From the NCBI RefSeq assembly GCF_028863945.1, contig NZ_JARBEA010000016.1:1-43980 (forward strand): a stretch of 43,980 nt of DNA, given 5' to 3'. The notes beneath the pieces were generated by a model. That model did not search any database and had not been told where the DNA came from. It saw only the letters and a program-made list of their open reading frames with translations. Positions 18,495 through 26,943 of the stretch are shown here, piece by piece. Position 1 is the first letter of the stretch. Every line of letters starts with the position of its first letter. Source of the stretch: Jeotgalibaca caeni. GTDB lineage: Bacteria > Bacillota > Bacilli > Lactobacillales > Aerococcaceae. A program made the position numbers and the translations under genes.

Positions 18495-20360
18495 TTATTT
18501 TTCAATTCCTGGCTCGTAGATCGACTTAATGTCTCCATACCACCACTTGCCGAGCTTCTTCTGAAGCCATGGCATCACGTAGTAATCCAACCCTACTGCA
18601 CGGCCTGAACCGTTCATCAAGGCGATGGCTACTGGAACGAACCACATGTTTACCCAGTAGAACATACCGGACAAGCTGAAGGATACAACTAACGCAACCG
18701 TTGCTGCGTTTGCTAACCAAGTGAACAAGCCAAAGATGATTGCTAAACCAATCGCAACTTCAACTAAGGTCATGAACTTTTGGAAGAACAAAGCAACATC
18801 TTGGTTTGGAAGCATGAATTTCATAATGCTCTCAAACCAACCTGGCATTTCTTTGAATACCATCATTGGCTCTTCACCATATACATAGTTCAGACCAAAG
18901 ACTGGTTTTGCCACTTCTTCTACCGCTTCGGTAGCACCCGATGTTGGATCTTGTAACCAGCTGAACGGTAAGGTAACTTCATTGCCGAACCAAGAAGTTG
19001 TGCCGAACAAACCAAACAGTTTCTTCAACCCTTCAATCAGCCACATCGAACCATAGTAGAGACGCAGCGGCAAGGCCCATAGCACGTTGCCGTAACGAGA
19101 CAAGTGTTTGCGGAAGATATTGCGTCCGTCACGAATATGGAAGAATTCATGATGGATATATTGTACGAAGTAATAAACGGAACCGATTGATAGGAAGTAG
19201 AATAGATTGATTAGGTGTTTTACTGCCATTGCAATAAAACCGCTCAAGTGAATCTTATCCATCAAGTACGCTACACCGTAACGGGAACCAATGGAAATCA
19301 TAAATCCTTGGTAATTACTCTTATGTGGGACTTTTTCTTTCCCTTCATATGCTGCAATAATGTTTGCTGCTGCAGTATGACCGGTTTGTTCAGCGTTTTG
19401 CACGATTTGTGGCGTTGGACGGTTATCTTTGTCAGGCTCTTCGTAGTACACGATATCCCCTGCCAAATAGACGTCTTTTGCACCTTGTGCTTCCATGTAT
19501 TGGTTGGCTACCAAACGGCCAGCGCGTCCTTTTTCGATTCCATAATCTTCTGTATCTGTGTTGGCTTTTACACCAGCAGTCCAGATCAAAGTATGTGTTG
19601 GAATTATGGTTCCGTCGCTTAGCTCAATGGAGTCTTCCTCAACCTTGGCAACACCATTGCCTTTGATGATTTTCACGCCGTTTTTGTTCAAGTAGCGTTC
19701 TGCTTTAGAAGACTCTTTCTCTGTTACAACACCTAGAATAATTGGTGCAGCTTCTACTAGATAGAATGAGAACTCATTTGGATCCAGTTTGTTGTCTTTT
19801 GCCAAACGGTCTTTCCATTCCATCAGGTCACCGATCATCTCCACACCAGTGAACCCAGCTCCGGAAACAACCATTGTCAGCATTGCTTTGCGTTTTTCTA
19901 CATCATGTTCGATTGCGGCTGCTTCAACGGTATCTTTGATGTGACGACGAAGTGTATTTGCATCTTCCCAGCTCCACAAGGTGAAGCCATTTTCGTCTAC
20001 GCCAGGTACGTTAAAGGTATTTGGTTCGCCACCCATCGCTACGATGAGATAGTCATAATGGAAAACGGTATTAACCGTTGTAACTTCTTTTGATTCATGG
20101 TTCACATGTTTTACTTCATCGGTTACGATATCTACGTTTTTGTTCCGGTTGAACAGGCGTTGTAGATCGTATTGAATTGCATCAGGCTCTACACGTCCTG
20201 CTGCAACTTCGTGAAGTTCCGTCATATAGGTTTGATAAGAATGACGGTCAATCAGAGTAATCAAGACATCATTATTTTTTTTGAAATGTTTTGCTAATTT
20301 CTTCGTTGCTGCAACACCAGCAAAACCAGCACCAATCACGACAATATTAGTCTTTGCCAT
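18495..20360 (-). CDS. ndh2: Type II NADH dehydrogenase with C-terminal membrane domain (Ndh2)
   Basis: This flavoenzyme oxidises NADH and reduces demethylmenaquinone to start extracellular electron transfer. The 621-residue protein has an FAD-binding GAGFAG near residues 10-15 and a second dinucleotide motif SGAGFTG near residue 160. The distal third (about residues 440-610) adds membrane segments resembling a DoxX-type module. Ordinary NDH-2 enzymes are about 400 residues, so the extension is diagnostic for the EET version. AAGGAG precedes the ATG. A near-consensus promoter overlapped by a Rex-like site precedes it, fitting control by the NADH/NAD+ ratio. Confidence 0.92.
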   Translation of the reverse strand: MAKTNIVVIGAGFAGVAATKKLAKHFKKNNDVLITLIDRHSYQTYMTELHEVAAGRVEPDAIQYDLQRLFNRNKNVDIVTDEVKHVNHESKEVTTVNTVFHYDYLIVAMGGEPNTFNVPGVDENGFTLWSWEDANTLRRHIKDTVEAAAIEHDVEKRKAMLTMVVSGAGFTGVEMIGDLMEWKDRLAKDNKLDPNEFSFYLVEAAPIILGVVTEKESSKAERYLNKNGVKIIKGNGVAKVEEDSIELSDGTIIPTHTLIWTAGVKANTDTEDYGIEKGRAGRLVANQYMEAQGAKDVYLAGDIVYYEEPDKDNRPTPQIVQNAEQTGHTAAANIIAAYEGKEKVPHKSNYQGFMISIGSRYGVAYLMDKIHLSGFIAMAVKHLINLFYFLSIGSVYYFVQYIHHEFFHIRDGRNIFRKHLSRYGNVLWALPLRLYYGSMWLIEGLKKLFGLFGTTSWFGNEVTLPFSWLQDPTSGATEAVEEVAKPVFGLNYVYGEEPMMVFKEMPGWFESIMKFMLPNQDVALFFQKFMTLVEVAIGLAIIFGLFTWLANAATVALVVSFSLSGMFYWVNMWFVPVAIALMNGSGRAVGLDYYVMPWLQKKLGKWWYGDIKSIYEPGIEK

Positions 20361-20460
20361 TTTTCTGCTCCTTTTTAATTCTTATTAGAATCGAATAATT
20401 TCTGTATGTAAAATCCTTAACAAAGAATAGGTCACTTACTATTAATCAACTTACCTAATA

Positions 20461-20489
20461 ATTATAGGACATTTGTGAAAAATTGTCCA
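20461..20489 (-). promoter_or_regulatory. ndh2 promoter
   Basis: On the minus strand: -35 TGGACA (20484-20489), 17-base spacer, -10 TATAAT (20461-20466). The Rex-like site at 20473-20490 covers the -35 and most of the spacer. Confidence 0.72.
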
Positions 20490-20490
20490 T
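20473..20490. promoter_or_regulatory. Rex-like operator over the ndh2 promoter
   Basis: The 18-mer read on the minus strand, ATGGACAATTTTTCACAA, matches TTGTGAAATTTTTCACAA at 14 of 18 positions, with one half-site (TTCACAA) perfect. Its place between -10 and -35 suits a repressor. No rex gene is in the window. Confidence 0.45.
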
Positions 20491-20572
20491 GGCAAATTCA
20501 ATGAAAGAGCCATTATTAGCTATTTCTCATATCGGAAAGGGTTACATGAAAAATAAAGGAGGAGGGAAAAGC

Positions 20573-20611
20573 AAAAAGAGGCAGGAACCTGTTACTCATG
20601 GTCCAACCTCT
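20573..20611 (-). terminator. Terminator after eetB
   Basis: On the minus strand AGAGGTTGGA...TCCTGCCTCT forms an interrupted stem followed by TTTTTG. It abuts the eetB stop codon, so eetB is its own unit upstream of ndh2. Confidence 0.72.
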
Positions 20612-21201
20612 TATTCCAAATCTTGATATTCCGTCGTATAGTTTGCTTCGTACCATGCCTTGGTTAATGAATCTGTTTTTGCCTCATCGCGTTGGAAGTT
20701 GCGGATCGTCACAACGTGTTCCATCAGGTAGTTTGCCGCAATCCCGACCGCAATTCCGGAGAAGATACCGGTAAATGCCAATACAGGTAGATAGAGCATC
20801 ACTCCAAATGATTGTGCAATCGTGCTGGCAACGATTAGCTGCCCCACATTGTGTAAAATCCCACCAGTTGCGCTGACTCCGATTAAACTAACTCGCTTCG
20901 GACCGAGCTTGCGCACAGCCACCATCCCAAAGAAGCTTAAGAAAGCACCCGCAAAACTATAGAGAAACGTAGATAATGTTCCGCCTAAGAAGGTAGAAAT
21001 AATGAGCCGCATCCAGACCACCTTGAAACTGTCCTTAAACGGCAACGTGAAGAGCGCCAGTATGGTGACCATATTGGCCAGCCCCAGCTTCGCACCGGGA
21101 GCAAAGGCAAATGGAAACGGAATGGAGCGCTCCAGCAAGGTGATGACGACTCCTTGTGCTGCTAATAATGATATATATAGTAATTTTGTATTTTTTTTCA
21201 T
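20611..21201 (-). CDS. eetB: EetB, Gx-transporter-family membrane protein
   Basis: This polytopic membrane protein (about 196 residues, five or six helices) belongs to the Gx transporter family, formerly annotated as heptaprenyl diphosphate synthase component I. EetB pairs with EetA in flavin-based electron transfer; the family name does not reveal the transported species. Conserved features include FAFAPGAKLGLANMV and the ATGGILHNVGQLIVA segment. I chose the ATG at 21201 (AAAGGT upstream); the open frame runs on to 21348 but through unconserved sequence and into the first hairpin of the repeat array. A TGCTACACT extended -10-like box lies upstream. Confidence 0.85.
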   Translation of the reverse strand: MKKNTKLLYISLLAAQGVVITLLERSIPFPFAFAPGAKLGLANMVTILALFTLPFKDSFKVVWMRLIISTFLGGTLSTFLYSFAGAFLSFFGMVAVRKLGPKRVSLIGVSATGGILHNVGQLIVASTIAQSFGVMLYLPVLAFTGIFSGIAVGIAANYLMEHVVTIRNFQRDEAKTDSLTKAWYEANYTTEYQDLE

Positions 21202-21309
21202 CGCAGATACCTTTACTGCTTGCTGCTTCGAGCAAGACCATTTTCTGTTTCTTAGTGTAGCATATTTCTGCTTCTTACAGTATTGTTCCAGCATTAAAAA
21301 TAAAAGATT

Positions 21310-21449
21310 TGGGTAGTTCAGAGGCAGCGCCACCTCTGAGCTACCCAATTTTTGATTAGAATGGGTAGCTCAGAAACTTTTTTGCGCTGGTCTACCCACT
21401 TTCTCAAAAAAATGGGTAGTTCAGCAGAATTTTTTTGGTGATCTACCCA
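21310..21449. repeat. Array of three tandem hairpin units (array A)
   Basis: Three units each begin TGGGTAG and end CTACCCA. Left arms start at 21310, 21362 and 21413 (periods 52 and 51); right arms end at 21347, 21398 and 21449. Unit 1 is a nearly perfect long hairpin (TGGGTAGTTCAGAGG against CCTCTGAGCTACCCA). Units 2 and 3 keep the outer 7-bp stem and carry six or seven T in the loop. It lies between sigH and eetB. A second array with the same geometry is at 34136-34279. Confidence 0.88.
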
Positions 21450-21465
21450 TTTGATGCTTGTCCAA

Positions 21466-21505
21466 CCAAAAAACGCAAGAATGGTCTCTATCCCATCCTT
21501 GCGTT
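21466..21505 (-). terminator. Terminator after sigH
   Basis: On the minus strand AACGCAAGGATGG pairs with CCATTCTTGCGTT, followed by TTTTTGG. It ends the radA-to-sigH cluster. Confidence 0.85.
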
Positions 21506-21513
21506 CCTAAAAT

Positions 21514-22116
21514 TTAGAGTAAACTTCTTTTTAGTTTTTGTCGACACCGATCATAGGCATTTTGGACTTGATCCAATGTACTATTGATACGAACGGCAAT
21601 TTCTTTTTTATCCAACCCTTCGAGGTAGAAACGAAAAACTTCCTGTTCAAAGTCAGAAAGTTGATCAAAGTAATCCATCGTTGCTTCTTTTACCTCAAGA
21701 ATACTTTCTGGTGAGGATGCATCGACTTTTTTATAGAAATGTAAATTGTTTTCCGTATTGTTCTTGTCGTGAAGAAAATCATAAGAAATGGCTTCGTAAT
21801 CGATTCTTCGCTTCATTGCTGTATCTTTGCGAAGCAAATTATAAATGTGGTGCTGTAGTAACAGTTTGTAATAGGCTGCAAACTTTAGTCCCTTGTCACG
21901 ATCATATAACTGGACCGCTTCTAATAAAACAATACGTGATTCTTGATATAAATCTTCTCGTTCCATCGTGCGAACCCGGTACATCGTGCAAAACTTGTTA
22001 ACCAATGGATGAAAACGAAGAAATAAAGGATCGAAGTAGCTCATATCTCCTTTTTTTAAGAAAGCTACCATCTCCTCCATTGTGTAAACGTTTTCATTAT
22101 CAGGACAATTGGACAC
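21514..22116 (-). CDS. sigH: RNA polymerase sigma factor, SigH/ComX-like
   Basis: This sigma-70 family factor occupies the position of sigH in Firmicutes, between the rae1/yacP gene and the rpmG-secE-nusG block. Region 2 is visible as REDLYQESRIVLLEAVQLYD with RDKGLKFAAYYKLLLQHHIYN. Region 4 is the helix-turn-helix LSDFEQEVFRFYLEGLDKKEIA. I favour a GTG start at 22116 (GGGGGAG 6 bases upstream), giving 200 residues; the frame continues to an ATG at 22152 with a weak site. In lactic acid bacteria such factors can switch on competence genes, and a ComC peptidase is nearby, but the target genes are not visible here. Confidence 0.82.
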   Translation of the reverse strand: MSNCPDNENVYTMEEMVAFLKKGDMSYFDPLFLRFHPLVNKFCTMYRVRTMEREDLYQESRIVLLEAVQLYDRDKGLKFAAYYKLLLQHHIYNLLRKDTAMKRRIDYEAISYDFLHDKNNTENNLHFYKKVDASSPESILEVKEATMDYFDQLSDFEQEVFRFYLEGLDKKEIAVRINSTLDQVQNAYDRCRQKLKRSLL

Positions 22117-22155
22117 ATAAATCTCCCCCAGCTTTTGTGATGTTATTATCATACC

Positions 22156-22683
22156 TTAACTTAAATGATCACGCAAGCGCTTTAGTGTATTTAATTGTTC
22201 CTCCGACCACGTTCCACGTTTTCTTTTCGAAATGTTTTGGAATTGATTGGTCTCTTGCTGCAAAGCCCGCAAGGAACGTTTGATTTCCTTATACAATTCA
22301 TTGGCAGACATCCGGCTCGCACCTTTAGCGAAAACGAGTTGTTGTTCAGCAAGGTCACTAGTCGCAACTGTTACATCCGTCAGAACATTCTTCAGGTTGT
22401 CGACAACGCCCTCAATATACGTATCGGCCGTCTCCCCCTGTGCAGTGAAGACGACCTTTACTTTATATTTGGTATATTCTTTGGTAATACCAGGAACAAA
22501 TTGGGCGTCAAAAACAACAATGACGTCCTTGTTCTCAAACGTGCAGTAGTTCGAAAGGGTTTGTAAGAGGCGATCGCGCGCTTCTTCGATGAAATCATTG
22601 TCCTTCAATTTTACTAGTTCTGGCCACGCACCGATCATGTTGTAGCCATCCACTACTAAGACTTCTTTTTTCATTGATTTCAT
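22156..22683 (-). CDS. rae1: NYN-domain ribosome-associated endoribonuclease (Rae1/YacP)
   Basis: This NYN (PIN-like) nuclease is orthologous in position and look to Bacillus Rae1/YacP, which enters the ribosomal A site and cuts certain mRNAs during translation. The acidic motif VLVVDGYNMIGAWPEL near the N-terminus and DVIVVFDA near residue 60 are the metal-site segments, followed by TDVTVATSDLAEQ. I chose the second in-frame ATG (22683), 9 bases after AAAGGGG; the frame has another ATG at 22692. About 175 residues, normal. It follows rlmB by 21 bases. Confidence 0.85.
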   Translation of the reverse strand: MKSMKKEVLVVDGYNMIGAWPELVKLKDNDFIEEARDRLLQTLSNYCTFENKDVIVVFDAQFVPGITKEYTKYKVKVVFTAQGETADTYIEGVVDNLKNVLTDVTVATSDLAEQQLVFAKGASRMSANELYKEIKRSLRALQQETNQFQNISKRKRGTWSEEQLNTLKRLRDHLS

Positions 22684-22704
22684 CGTTTTCATCCCCTTTC
22701 GTTT

Positions 22705-23532
22705 TTAGAATCCGCGTTTGCGGTACACTTCGTACATAATAAGACCTGCCGCCACACTTGCATTCAAGCTTTGGACATGGCCTCTCATTGGAATATGAAT
22801 GGTTCCGTCGGCTGATTCTTTCACCAAACGGGACACACCTTTTCCTTCATTTCCGATTACAACCGCAAGTGGCAAGGAAGCATCCCATTGGTGGTAGCCT
22901 TGCCCCTCCATATCGGTCGCAAAAATCCAGACGCCTTTTTCCTTCAATTCGGCAATCGTACGGCTGATATTCGTTACGCGAACAACCGGTACATGCTCGA
23001 TCGCGCCGGTTGAAGTCTTCGCAACTGTTCCGGTCAGGCCGACTGCACGGCGCTTGGGAATGATGACCCCATGCACGCCGCTCGCATCCGCTGTACGCAA
23101 GATGGATCCTAGGTTATGCGGGTCTTCAATTCCATCCAGAATAAGGAAGAAAGGATCTTCTCCCTTGGCAGCTGCCACTTCAAACAAGTCATCAATCGTT
23201 GCGTACTGAAACGCAGCGGTCGCAAGCATTACCCCTTGGTGATTACCGTTATCCGACAACAAATCCAATTTGCTCTTCGGTACAATCTGAATCTGAATTT
23301 GACGTTCTTTGGCTAGTTCCAAAATTTCGCCAATCTTGCCGCCACCGATTCCTTCTTGCAAGAACAACTTATTAATGTCACGGTCTGACTGCAATGTTTC
23401 AAACACCGCATGCTTTCCGATTACAAAGTCATCGTTCTCTTCTACTTTTACCTTTTGTTCTCGTTCTTGCCGAGGTTTGTTTGGTCGTTCTTTCCGTTGT
23501 CCCCGGTCTTTCTTTTTTGATTGATCACGCAT
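22705..23532 (-). CDS. rlmB: 23S rRNA (guanosine-2'-O-)-methyltransferase RlmB (TrmH/SpoU family)
   Basis: This SPOUT methyltransferase modifies a ribose in the 23S peptidyl-transferase region. After a basic, disordered start (about 35 residues rich in K, R and E) there is a substrate-binding domain ([14 protein letters not shown]) and the SPOUT knot. The knot has [33 protein letters not shown] and [17 protein letters not shown], the three SpoU motifs. The start at 23532 lies 8 bases after GTGGAGG and overlaps the end of mrnC by 8 bases. About 275 residues. Confidence 0.92.
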   Translation of the reverse strand: MRDQSKKKDRGQRKERPNKPRQEREQKVKVEENDDFVIGKHAVFETLQSDRDINKLFLQEGIGGGKIGEILELAKERQIQIQIVPKSKLDLLSDNGNHQGVMLATAAFQYATIDDLFEVAAAKGEDPFFLILDGIEDPHNLGSILRTADASGVHGVIIPKRRAVGLTGTVAKTSTGAIEHVPVVRVTNISRTIAELKEKGVWIFATDMEGQGYHQWDASLPLAVVIGNEGKGVSRLVKESADGTIHIPMRGHVQSLNASVAAGLIMYEVYRKRGF

Positions 23533-23929
23533 TCGTTTCATCCTCCACTTGCTCGATACACCAATGCACCAGTTCAGCCAATCGTTCTTCCTGTTTGGTT
23601 AAATGCAAGTATCCCATCATCGCCTCAAAACCGGTAGAAATCCGGTACGTAGTGACATCCGCATTCTTCGCGGTCGTATGACTCTTCGCGTTCCGCCCTC
23701 TCTTATAAAAGGAAAGTTCCTCTTCCGTCAAAAAGCTCTCATCTAGTAACATTTTCTGCATCAAATCGGCTTGGGCAGTCGCCGACACAAACTTAGTCGC
23801 TCGGCGATGCAAGTCATTCGGCTTCGTCCATCCTTTTACCAAGAGATGCTCCCGAATAAATACTTCATAAGCAGCATCCCCAATGTAAGCAAGAGCCAAT
23901 CCATTCAATAAATTCCAATCTTTTTCCAT
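23525..23929 (-). CDS. mrnC: Mini-ribonuclease III
   Basis: This is a dsRNA-specific nuclease that matures 23S rRNA. It is a lone RNase III catalytic domain without a dsRNA-binding domain: [21 protein letters not shown] is the signature, with [12 protein letters not shown] and the acidic FKRGRN-type segment ([11 protein letters not shown]). I use the ATG at 23929, overlapping the cysS stop as TAATG; a Met 15 bases upstream is also possible. 134 residues, normal. It is translationally coupled to cysS and rlmB. Confidence 0.92.
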   Translation of the reverse strand: MEKDWNLLNGLALAYIGDAAYEVFIREHLLVKGWTKPNDLHRRATKFVSATAQADLMQKMLLDESFLTEEELSFYKRGRNAKSHTTAKNADVTTYRISTGFEAMMGYLHLTKQEERLAELVHWCIEQVEDETNA

Positions 23930-25341
23930 TATCCGCGTCTCCATCTCGTTCCTTGAGGCGTATCATCCAAGATGATGCCCTGTTCTTTTAAGTAGTCGCG
24001 GATTTCATCACTGCGGCTAAAGTTCTTGTCTTTTCGTGCCTGGGTACGTTCTTCAATCAACGCTTGCACTTCTTCATCTAACATCATCTCTTCATCTAGC
24101 TGGATACCAAATACCATCAGCATTTGTGCTAACAAACCGGTTACTTCTTCCAGGACAAAACGGGATACCGTTTCTCGTTCGTTATAGAGATTGACCTCTT
24201 TAACAAATTGGTAAATGACGGACATGGCGTTATCCGCTTGGAAGTCATCATCCATTTCCCGTTTGAATTGATCTTCCAACTCTTGGAAAACAATCAAGTC
24301 GGTACTATCGATTTCAAGAGCTGCTTCCGCATCCGTTTCTCGGTAAACTGCATTTTGATAGGCATTTTTTACCTTTTCCAAATTGATTGCTGCTTCTTGA
24401 ATGGCCTTCTCCCCGAACTTGATGGGACGGCGATAGTGGGCAGAAGAAAGTAAGAAGCGCAGAACTTGTGGGTCTACTTCTTTAATTAAATCATGGACCA
24501 TCACAAAATTTCCCAGCGACTTGCTCATCTTCTCCCCATCGTCTCCCATTGTGACAAAGCCGTTGTGCATCCAATAATTGGCAAAGGTTTGACCTGTTTT
24601 CGCTTCGGATTGGGCAATTTCATTCTCATGGTGCGGGAAGGTTAGGTCATGACCGCCCCCATGAATATCAATTGTGTCTCCTAGATACTTCGTTGCCATG
24701 ACCGAGCACTCAATGTGCCAACCGGGACGTCCAGAACCAAATGGGGACTCCCAAGCAATTTCATCTGCCTTCGCTTCTTTCCAGAGAGCGAAATCAAGCG
24801 GATTTTCTTTCTTTTTGCTTTCTTCCGCATCTAAACGTTCGCTCGCTCCGACACGCAAGTCCTTGATCGATTGGTCACTTAATTGACCATACTTCTCAAA
24901 TTTTTCTGTTCGGTAGTAAACATCTCCGCCAGATTGATACGCATAGCCTTTTTCGATTAATGCTTCAATAAAGGAAATGATATCCGGAATATTTTCCATG
25001 ACGCGTGGATGCAAGGTGGCTGGCTTCACGCCGAGCGCTTCCGTATCTGCTGCAAAAGCCGCAATGAACTTATCCGCCACTTCTAACGGACTCAATGTCA
25101 TTTCTTTAGCGGTTCGGATGATTTTATCATCGACATCGGTAAAGTTGGAAACATAGTGCACATCATAACCACGATATTCAAAATAACGCCGGATGGTATC
25201 GAATGCCACGGTGCTGCGGGAGTTGCCGACATGGATATAGTTGTATACAGTCGGTCCGCAGACATACATCTTCACCTTTCCTGGTTCTAATGGTTCAAAT
25301 GTTTCTTTTTGACGTGTCAATGTATTATAGATTTTAATCAT
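23929..25341 (-). CDS. cysS: Cysteine--tRNA ligase
   Basis: This enzyme charges tRNA-Cys. The 470-residue class I synthetase has the HIGH-type motif YIHVGNSRS near residue 35 and KMSKSLGN near residue 270. Zinc ligands include the first cysteine in [10 protein letters not shown] and the GWHIECS segment, with [21 protein letters not shown] precedes the ATG. It follows gltX by 93 bases that hold a conserved-looking hairpin. The serine acetyltransferase cysE that often lies between gltX and cysS in bacilli is absent. Confidence 0.96.
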   Translation of the reverse strand: MIKIYNTLTRQKETFEPLEPGKVKMYVCGPTVYNYIHVGNSRSTVAFDTIRRYFEYRGYDVHYVSNFTDVDDKIIRTAKEMTLSPLEVADKFIAAFAADTEALGVKPATLHPRVMENIPDIISFIEALIEKGYAYQSGGDVYYRTEKFEKYGQLSDQSIKDLRVGASERLDAEESKKKENPLDFALWKEAKADEIAWESPFGSGRPGWHIECSVMATKYLGDTIDIHGGGHDLTFPHHENEIAQSEAKTGQTFANYWMHNGFVTMGDDGEKMSKSLGNFVMVHDLIKEVDPQVLRFLLSSAHYRRPIKFGEKAIQEAAINLEKVKNAYQNAVYRETDAEAALEIDSTDLIVFQELEDQFKREMDDDFQADNAMSVIYQFVKEVNLYNERETVSRFVLEEVTGLLAQMLMVFGIQLDEEMMLDEEVQALIEERTQARKDKNFSRSDEIRDYLKEQGIILDDTPQGTRWRRG

Positions 25342-25373
25342 CCGTTCTCGCTCCTTTCCTGATAGGAAGAAGA

Positions 25374-25419
25374 ATGCGGACCCTTTCAGCTAGAAAACCT
25401 CACTGAAACGAGTTCGCAT
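25374..25419. other. Hairpin between gltX and cysS
   Basis: On the minus strand ATGCG and TTTCAG on the left pair with CTGAAA and CGCAT on the right around a loop GTGAGGTTTTCTAG-like. There is no U tract after it, so it is not a simple terminator. It lies upstream of the cysS ribosome site. Function unknown. Confidence 0.5.
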
Positions 25420-25434
25420 ACCTTCCATCGCTTT

Positions 25435-26910
25435 TTAGTTAGTTAGTTGTGCCAACACTTGATCCAAGTGGCTCAAGCATTTTTCTTTTCCAAGCAAGGC
25501 GATTGTTTTGCCGATTTCTGGACCGTGCATTTCACCACTGATCGCTACACGAATTGGCATAAACAAGTTTTTCCCTTTAATCTTTGTTTCCTTTTGTACT
25601 TCTTTGATTGCTGCCATGATGTTAGTTTCTTCAAACGGTTCGATCGTTGGCAATTTTTCTTTGAATGCTTCTAAGACAACTGGTACGGTTTCCCCAGCCA
25701 ACACTTCTTTTTCAGCTTCATCAAACTTCAATTCTTCCGTAAAGAATAATTCTGATAACGAAACAATTTCTGCTGCATAACTCATTTGTTCATGATACAA
25801 GGAAACGAGTTTCTCAATCCATTCCATTGTTTCAGGAGTTGGGTCTGCTGGAACGCGTCCTGCTGCTACTAAGTGTTGCGTAGCAGTCGGCAAGATATCC
25901 GCTACCGTTGTTTCCTTCATGTAATGGTTGTTGATCCATTCTAGTTTCTTCGCATCGAATGCGGCAGGAGATTTGCTCAGTCTTGAAGGATCGAACATTT
26001 CAATCAATTCTTTTTGACTGAAAATTTCTTCTTCCCCTACTGGAGACCAACCTAGCAACGTAATGAAGTTAAACATTGCTTCTGGGATGTATCCTAGTTC
26101 ACGGTATTGACCGATAAATTGCAGAATCGTCTCATCACGCTTGCTTAATTTTTTGCCTGTTTCTGAATTAATAATCAAGGTCATGTGACCAAATTCTGGT
26201 GCTTTCCATTCAAATGCTTCATAAATCATCATTTGTTTTGGAGTGTTGGCAATGTGGTCGTCCCCACGCAACACATGCGTAATCTTCATCAAGTGGTCAT
26301 CTACCACTACAGCAAAGTTGTACGTTGGGAATCCATCACGCTTACGGATAATGAAGTCTCCACCTACACTACTTGCTTCAAAGGAGATTGCTCCTTTTAC
26401 AATGTCTTCAAACGCATACGTGTTATCTTTCGGTACACGGAAGCGAATGGTTGGAACAATGCCTTGTGCTTCTTTTTCTGCCCGTTCACGGGTTGTTAAG
26501 TGTGCACAATGCCCGCTGTAATGTGGCATTTCACCACGAGCACGTTGTTGTTCTCTTTCTGCTTCTAACTCTTCTTCTGTACAGTAACATGGGTATGCAC
26601 GGTTCGCCATCAACAATTGGTCGATGCAGCTGTCATAAATGTCTTTCCGTTCTGATTGACGGTACGGACCATATTCGCCTGGCTTGTCTGGACCTTCATC
26701 CCACTCGATGCCTAACCATTCTAAATTCTCTAATTGGCTTTCTTCTCCACGTTCTATGTTCCGTTTTTGGTCGGTGTCCTCAATCCGAATGATGAAGTCT
26801 CCTCCATGGTGACGTGCGAACAAGTAGTTAAACAACGCGGTTCGCGCATTCCCAATATGTAAATGCCCCGTTGGACTTGGAGCATACCGAACTCGAACTT
26901 TTTTAGCCAT
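25435..26910 (-). CDS. gltX: Glutamate--tRNA ligase
   Basis: This enzyme charges tRNA-Glu and, in most Firmicutes, tRNA-Gln for later amidation. The 491-residue class I enzyme has the HIGH motif ([12 protein letters not shown], residues 11-22) and the KLSKRD form of KMSKS near residue 255. A cysteine-containing zinc region ([13 protein letters not shown]) is present. AAAGGAGAG precedes the ATG. It is downstream of yacL by 33 bases in the same transcript. Confidence 0.97.
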   Translation of the reverse strand: MAKKVRVRYAPSPTGHLHIGNARTALFNYLFARHHGGDFIIRIEDTDQKRNIERGEESQLENLEWLGIEWDEGPDKPGEYGPYRQSERKDIYDSCIDQLLMANRAYPCYCTEEELEAEREQQRARGEMPHYSGHCAHLTTRERAEKEAQGIVPTIRFRVPKDNTYAFEDIVKGAISFEASSVGGDFIIRKRDGFPTYNFAVVVDDHLMKITHVLRGDDHIANTPKQMMIYEAFEWKAPEFGHMTLIINSETGKKLSKRDETILQFIGQYRELGYIPEAMFNFITLLGWSPVGEEEIFSQKELIEMFDPSRLSKSPAAFDAKKLEWINNHYMKETTVADILPTATQHLVAAGRVPADPTPETMEWIEKLVSLYHEQMSYAAEIVSLSELFFTEELKFDEAEKEVLAGETVPVVLEAFKEKLPTIEPFEETNIMAAIKEVQKETKIKGKNLFMPIRVAISGEMHGPEIGKTIALLGKEKCLSHLDQVLAQLTN

Positions 26911-26943
26911 TTTTTAAACTCTCCTTTAAATTACGAACTAAAT

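Noticed and set aside
25342-25434. T-box leader for cysS
   Set aside because: Only 93 bases are available, with no specifier loop, no T-box sequence and no terminator U tract.
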